Source: NBML01 sp029939535 (GTDB lineage Bacteria; Desulfobacterota; Desulfobacteria; Desulfobacterales; Desulfobacteraceae). Taken from it: a stretch of 15,967 nucleotides of DNA. The stretch spans positions 1 to 15,967 of the forward strand of contig JAOZST010000078.1 of assembly GCA_029939535.1 (NCBI GenBank), given 5' to 3'. The notes under the pieces were generated by a model, which did not search any database, was not told where the DNA came from, and saw nothing but the letters and a program-made list of their open reading frames with translations. Positions within the stretch are counted from its first letter, which is position 1. Each line of letters begins with the position of its first letter. Both the position numbers and the translations under genes were made by a program. Shown here piece by piece: positions 14,128 through 15,967 of this stretch.

Positions 14128-15384
14128 ATGAAATTACCAATCAGCATTAATCTGGCAGTGAGAAATGTTTTTAGAAACAAGATCAGGACTTTGATTACCC
14201 TGGCGGCAATTGCATTTGGTTCTGTTTCCATAATTATTGCTGGCGGATTTTTTGAAGACACGTTTATGCAAATGAGAGAAGCGGTTATTCATAGCCATTT
14301 GGGGCATATCCAAATTTATAGTAAAGGGTATAATGACCACGGATCATCTGCGCCTTTTGAATATTTGATTGAAGAGCCTGATACCGTGATAGAAAAGATT
14401 GCATCATTGGATCATGTAAAACTAATCACGCCAAGAATTTCTTTTTCCGGAATGATAAGTACCGGGGACAACACCGTATCTGTATTTTGTCAAGGAGTAG
14501 ACACGGAAGGGGAATTGGTTTTAAATAAAATTGACATTTTTAAAGATGCAGGCCCCGGTCTTGCCATACAAGAGGGATCGAATCTTACAAAAGATGACCA
14601 GTTTGATGTTATTTTGGGCAGAGGCCTGGCCAAAAACCTTGGGACAAAACCTGGAGACTCCATTGTCTTGTTGACAAACACTGTTGGTGGATCTTTGAAT
14701 GCATTTGATATGAATGTGAAAGGTGTTTTTTTTACAGCTTCCAAGGAGTTTGATGACCGTGCTTTAAGGCTTCCCATTGAGATGGCTCAAAAACTCATCA
14801 GGACCGAAGGTATTCAGACACTTGTTGTGCTACTTGATCAAACTGAAAATACCTTACAGGTTAAAGAAGAAGTTCTCAATATGATCCAGTCAATGGAAAT
14901 GGAGCTGGAAATAAGGATATGGAGTCAGCTGGCTGACTTTTATAATAAAACTGTTGATCTATATGGGAAACAATTTTTTATATTAAAGTTTATCATCACT
15001 GTTATTGTGATTTTAAGTATTTTCAATACTATCAACATGGCAATATGGGAACGGACAAGAGAAATTGGTACCATTATGGCCATGGGATATAAAAAAAGCG
15101 ATATCATGAAACTCTTTTTAGCCGAGGGATTTATTCTTGGGTTTTTAGGCGGAATTACAGGCATTATAATAGGGTCGGCTTTGGCATGGGGCATCTCTTT
15201 CTTTGGAATTCCAATGCCGCCACCACCTGGTGCTACAATGGGATGGACTGCCTTCATTAGGGTTGTGCCTGATCTTTTGGTTACGTCAATGATTATATCC
15301 GTGTTTGCGTCATTATTTTCGTCATTTTATCCTGCATTTAAGGCCTCAAATCTTATTATTACAGATGCGCTAAGACATTATTAG
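14128..15384 (+). CDS. ABC transporter permease, LolC/E-MacB type
   Basis: 418 residues with the four-helix MacB/LolC/FtsX layout. Residues 1-20 hold a basic amphipathic stretch (NLAVRNVFRNKIRT), then membrane helix 1 at about 21-45, a periplasmic MacB core domain at about 50-275, helix 2 near 280-305, helix 3 near 325-355, and helix 4 near 385-408. The motif WERTREIGTIMAMGYKKSDI after helix 2 is the coupling helix contacting the ATPase in this family. The C-terminal segment PAFKASNLIITDALRHY matches the end of such permeases. Lol systems need either two different permeases or a homodimer; only one is visible here, so a homodimer is likely. It is coupled to the LolA-like gene 11 bases downstream. 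Confidence 0.9.
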   Translation: MKLPISINLAVRNVFRNKIRTLITLAAIAFGSVSIIIAGGFFEDTFMQMREAVIHSHLGHIQIYSKGYNDHGSSAPFEYLIEEPDTVIEKIASLDHVKLITPRISFSGMISTGDNTVSVFCQGVDTEGELVLNKIDIFKDAGPGLAIQEGSNLTKDDQFDVILGRGLAKNLGTKPGDSIVLLTNTVGGSLNAFDMNVKGVFFTASKEFDDRALRLPIEMAQKLIRTEGIQTLVVLLDQTENTLQVKEEVLNMIQSMEMELEIRIWSQLADFYNKTVDLYGKQFFILKFIITVIVILSIFNTINMAIWERTREIGTIMAMGYKKSDIMKLFLAEGFILGFLGGITGIIIGSALAWGISFFGIPMPPPPGATMGWTAFIRVVPDLLVTSMIISVFASLFSSFYPAFKASNLIITDALRHY

Positions 15385-15395
15385 GGAGTTTTTTT

Positions 15396-15967
15396 ATGGG
15401 AAAATTTGTTTTACAATTTTATATTTCTATAATGTTTTATATTTTTTTTTGCAGCAGTCCTGCATTATCTGAAAATATAACTGCTCAACAAATCTTACAA
15501 TATACCGATGAGATAAGAAGCCCCCAGGCTGACTATCGGGTAACTGCAAAAATAACAAGTAAACGACCCCAAAAAAAAGATAAAATCACTGTTTATGAGA
15601 TTTTAATGAAAGGGCAGGATAAAACCATCATTAAAACGATCCAGCCCAAAATAGACAGGGGCACAACCCTGCTGATGCTGCGATATGATTTGTGGGTTTT
15701 TTTGCAGACCATTTCAAAACCCCTTAGGATTTCTTTGCAGCAGCGACTTTTTGGTGAGGCAGCCAATGGTGATATCGCCAGAGTTAATTTTTCCGGAGAT
15801 TATGACGCTGAATTAAAAGACATTGTGACAATAAAAGGTAAACCTTTTTATTTTTTAGAACTCATAGCTAAAAATGATAAGGTAACCTACCATCAAGTAA
15901 AGCTCTGGGTTATGAAAGATACCTATTATCCCTTAAAAGGTGAATTTTATGCATTTTCGGGTAAACA
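15396..15967 (+). CDS. LolA-like outer-membrane lipoprotein-sorting protein, cut by the window end
   Basis: An open frame from the ATG at 15396 (AGGGAG at 15383-15388) runs about 190 codons to the window edge with no stop. Residues 1-25 are a signal peptide: GKFVLQFYIS, a hydrophobic core, then SSPALSEN, with likely cleavage after ALS. The mature part starts with AQQILQYTDEIRSPQADYRV and continues as alternating strands (YEILMKGQDKTIIKTIQP, TTLLMLRYDLWVFL, LQQRLFGEAANGDIARVNF, VKLWVMKDTYYPLKGEFY). This is the pattern of the LolA-like family annotated as outer membrane lipoprotein-sorting protein. It should be a periplasmic carrier taking lipid or lipoprotein cargo from the ABC complex. Its C-terminus is outside the window. 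Confidence 0.8.
   Translation, partial: MGKFVLQFYISIMFYIFFCSSPALSENITAQQILQYTDEIRSPQADYRVTAKITSKRPQKKDKITVYEILMKGQDKTIIKTIQPKIDRGTTLLMLRYDLWVFLQTISKPLRISLQQRLFGEAANGDIARVNFSGDYDAELKDIVTIKGKPFYFLELIAKNDKVTYHQVKLWVMKDTYYPLKGEFYAFSGK

Noticed and set aside
1..15967. tRNA, rRNA or CRISPR arrays
   Set aside because: No cloverleaf-like sequence, rRNA signature or regularly spaced repeats were seen on reading the window.

Overview
The window reads as a chromosomal segment from an anaerobic, Gram-negative deltaproteobacterium. The A+T-leaning coding style, the surface-polysaccharide genes and the exosortase-type acyltransferase together suggest a sulfate reducer of the Desulfobacteraceae/Desulfobacula kind. 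That placement is inference from gene content; no rRNA or other marker gene lies in the window.

Left block (1-5509, + strand): three tightly coupled genes of an exopolysaccharide (EPS) locus. They are a protein built from three VanZ-like units, an O-antigen ligase/polymerase-like membrane protein with a beta-rich domain inserted in its large loop, and an exported GH42 beta-galactosidase-like protein. All three overlap head to tail, so they look like the end of one operon. The signal peptide of the third gene contains an eight-unit degenerate hexamer repeat.

Middle block (5510-10256, + strand): two tandem toxin-antitoxin modules, a ribbon-helix-helix/MazF pair and a Phd/VapC pair, each with its own recognisable promoter. 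The VapC stop codon lies only a few bases before the remaining part of rmlA (rfbA). That gene has lost about its first 60-65 residues, including the nucleotide-binding signature, and should be inactive. After it come intact, overlapping rfbC, rfbD and rfbB. The dTDP-L-rhamnose pathway is therefore broken at its first step here unless a second rmlA exists elsewhere.

Right block (10258-15967): a minus-strand acyltransferase of the exosortase-associated/N-acyl amino acid synthase type is divergent from a 679-residue fusion of a ThiF/E1-like adenylating domain and a nitroreductase-like domain. The fusion gene is followed on the + strand by a LolD/MacB-type ABC ATPase, a LolC/E-like permease and a LolA-like periplasmic lipoprotein-sorting protein cut by the window edge. 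A strong 40-nt hairpin lies between the ATPase and permease genes.

The most interesting hypothesis is that the right block makes and exports an acylated small molecule or lipid: an acyl group is transferred to an amine, the carboxyl end is adenylated and/or the product oxidised by the fusion enzyme, and the product is handed to a Lol-like ABC/LolA route to the outer membrane. This is inference from family membership and gene order.
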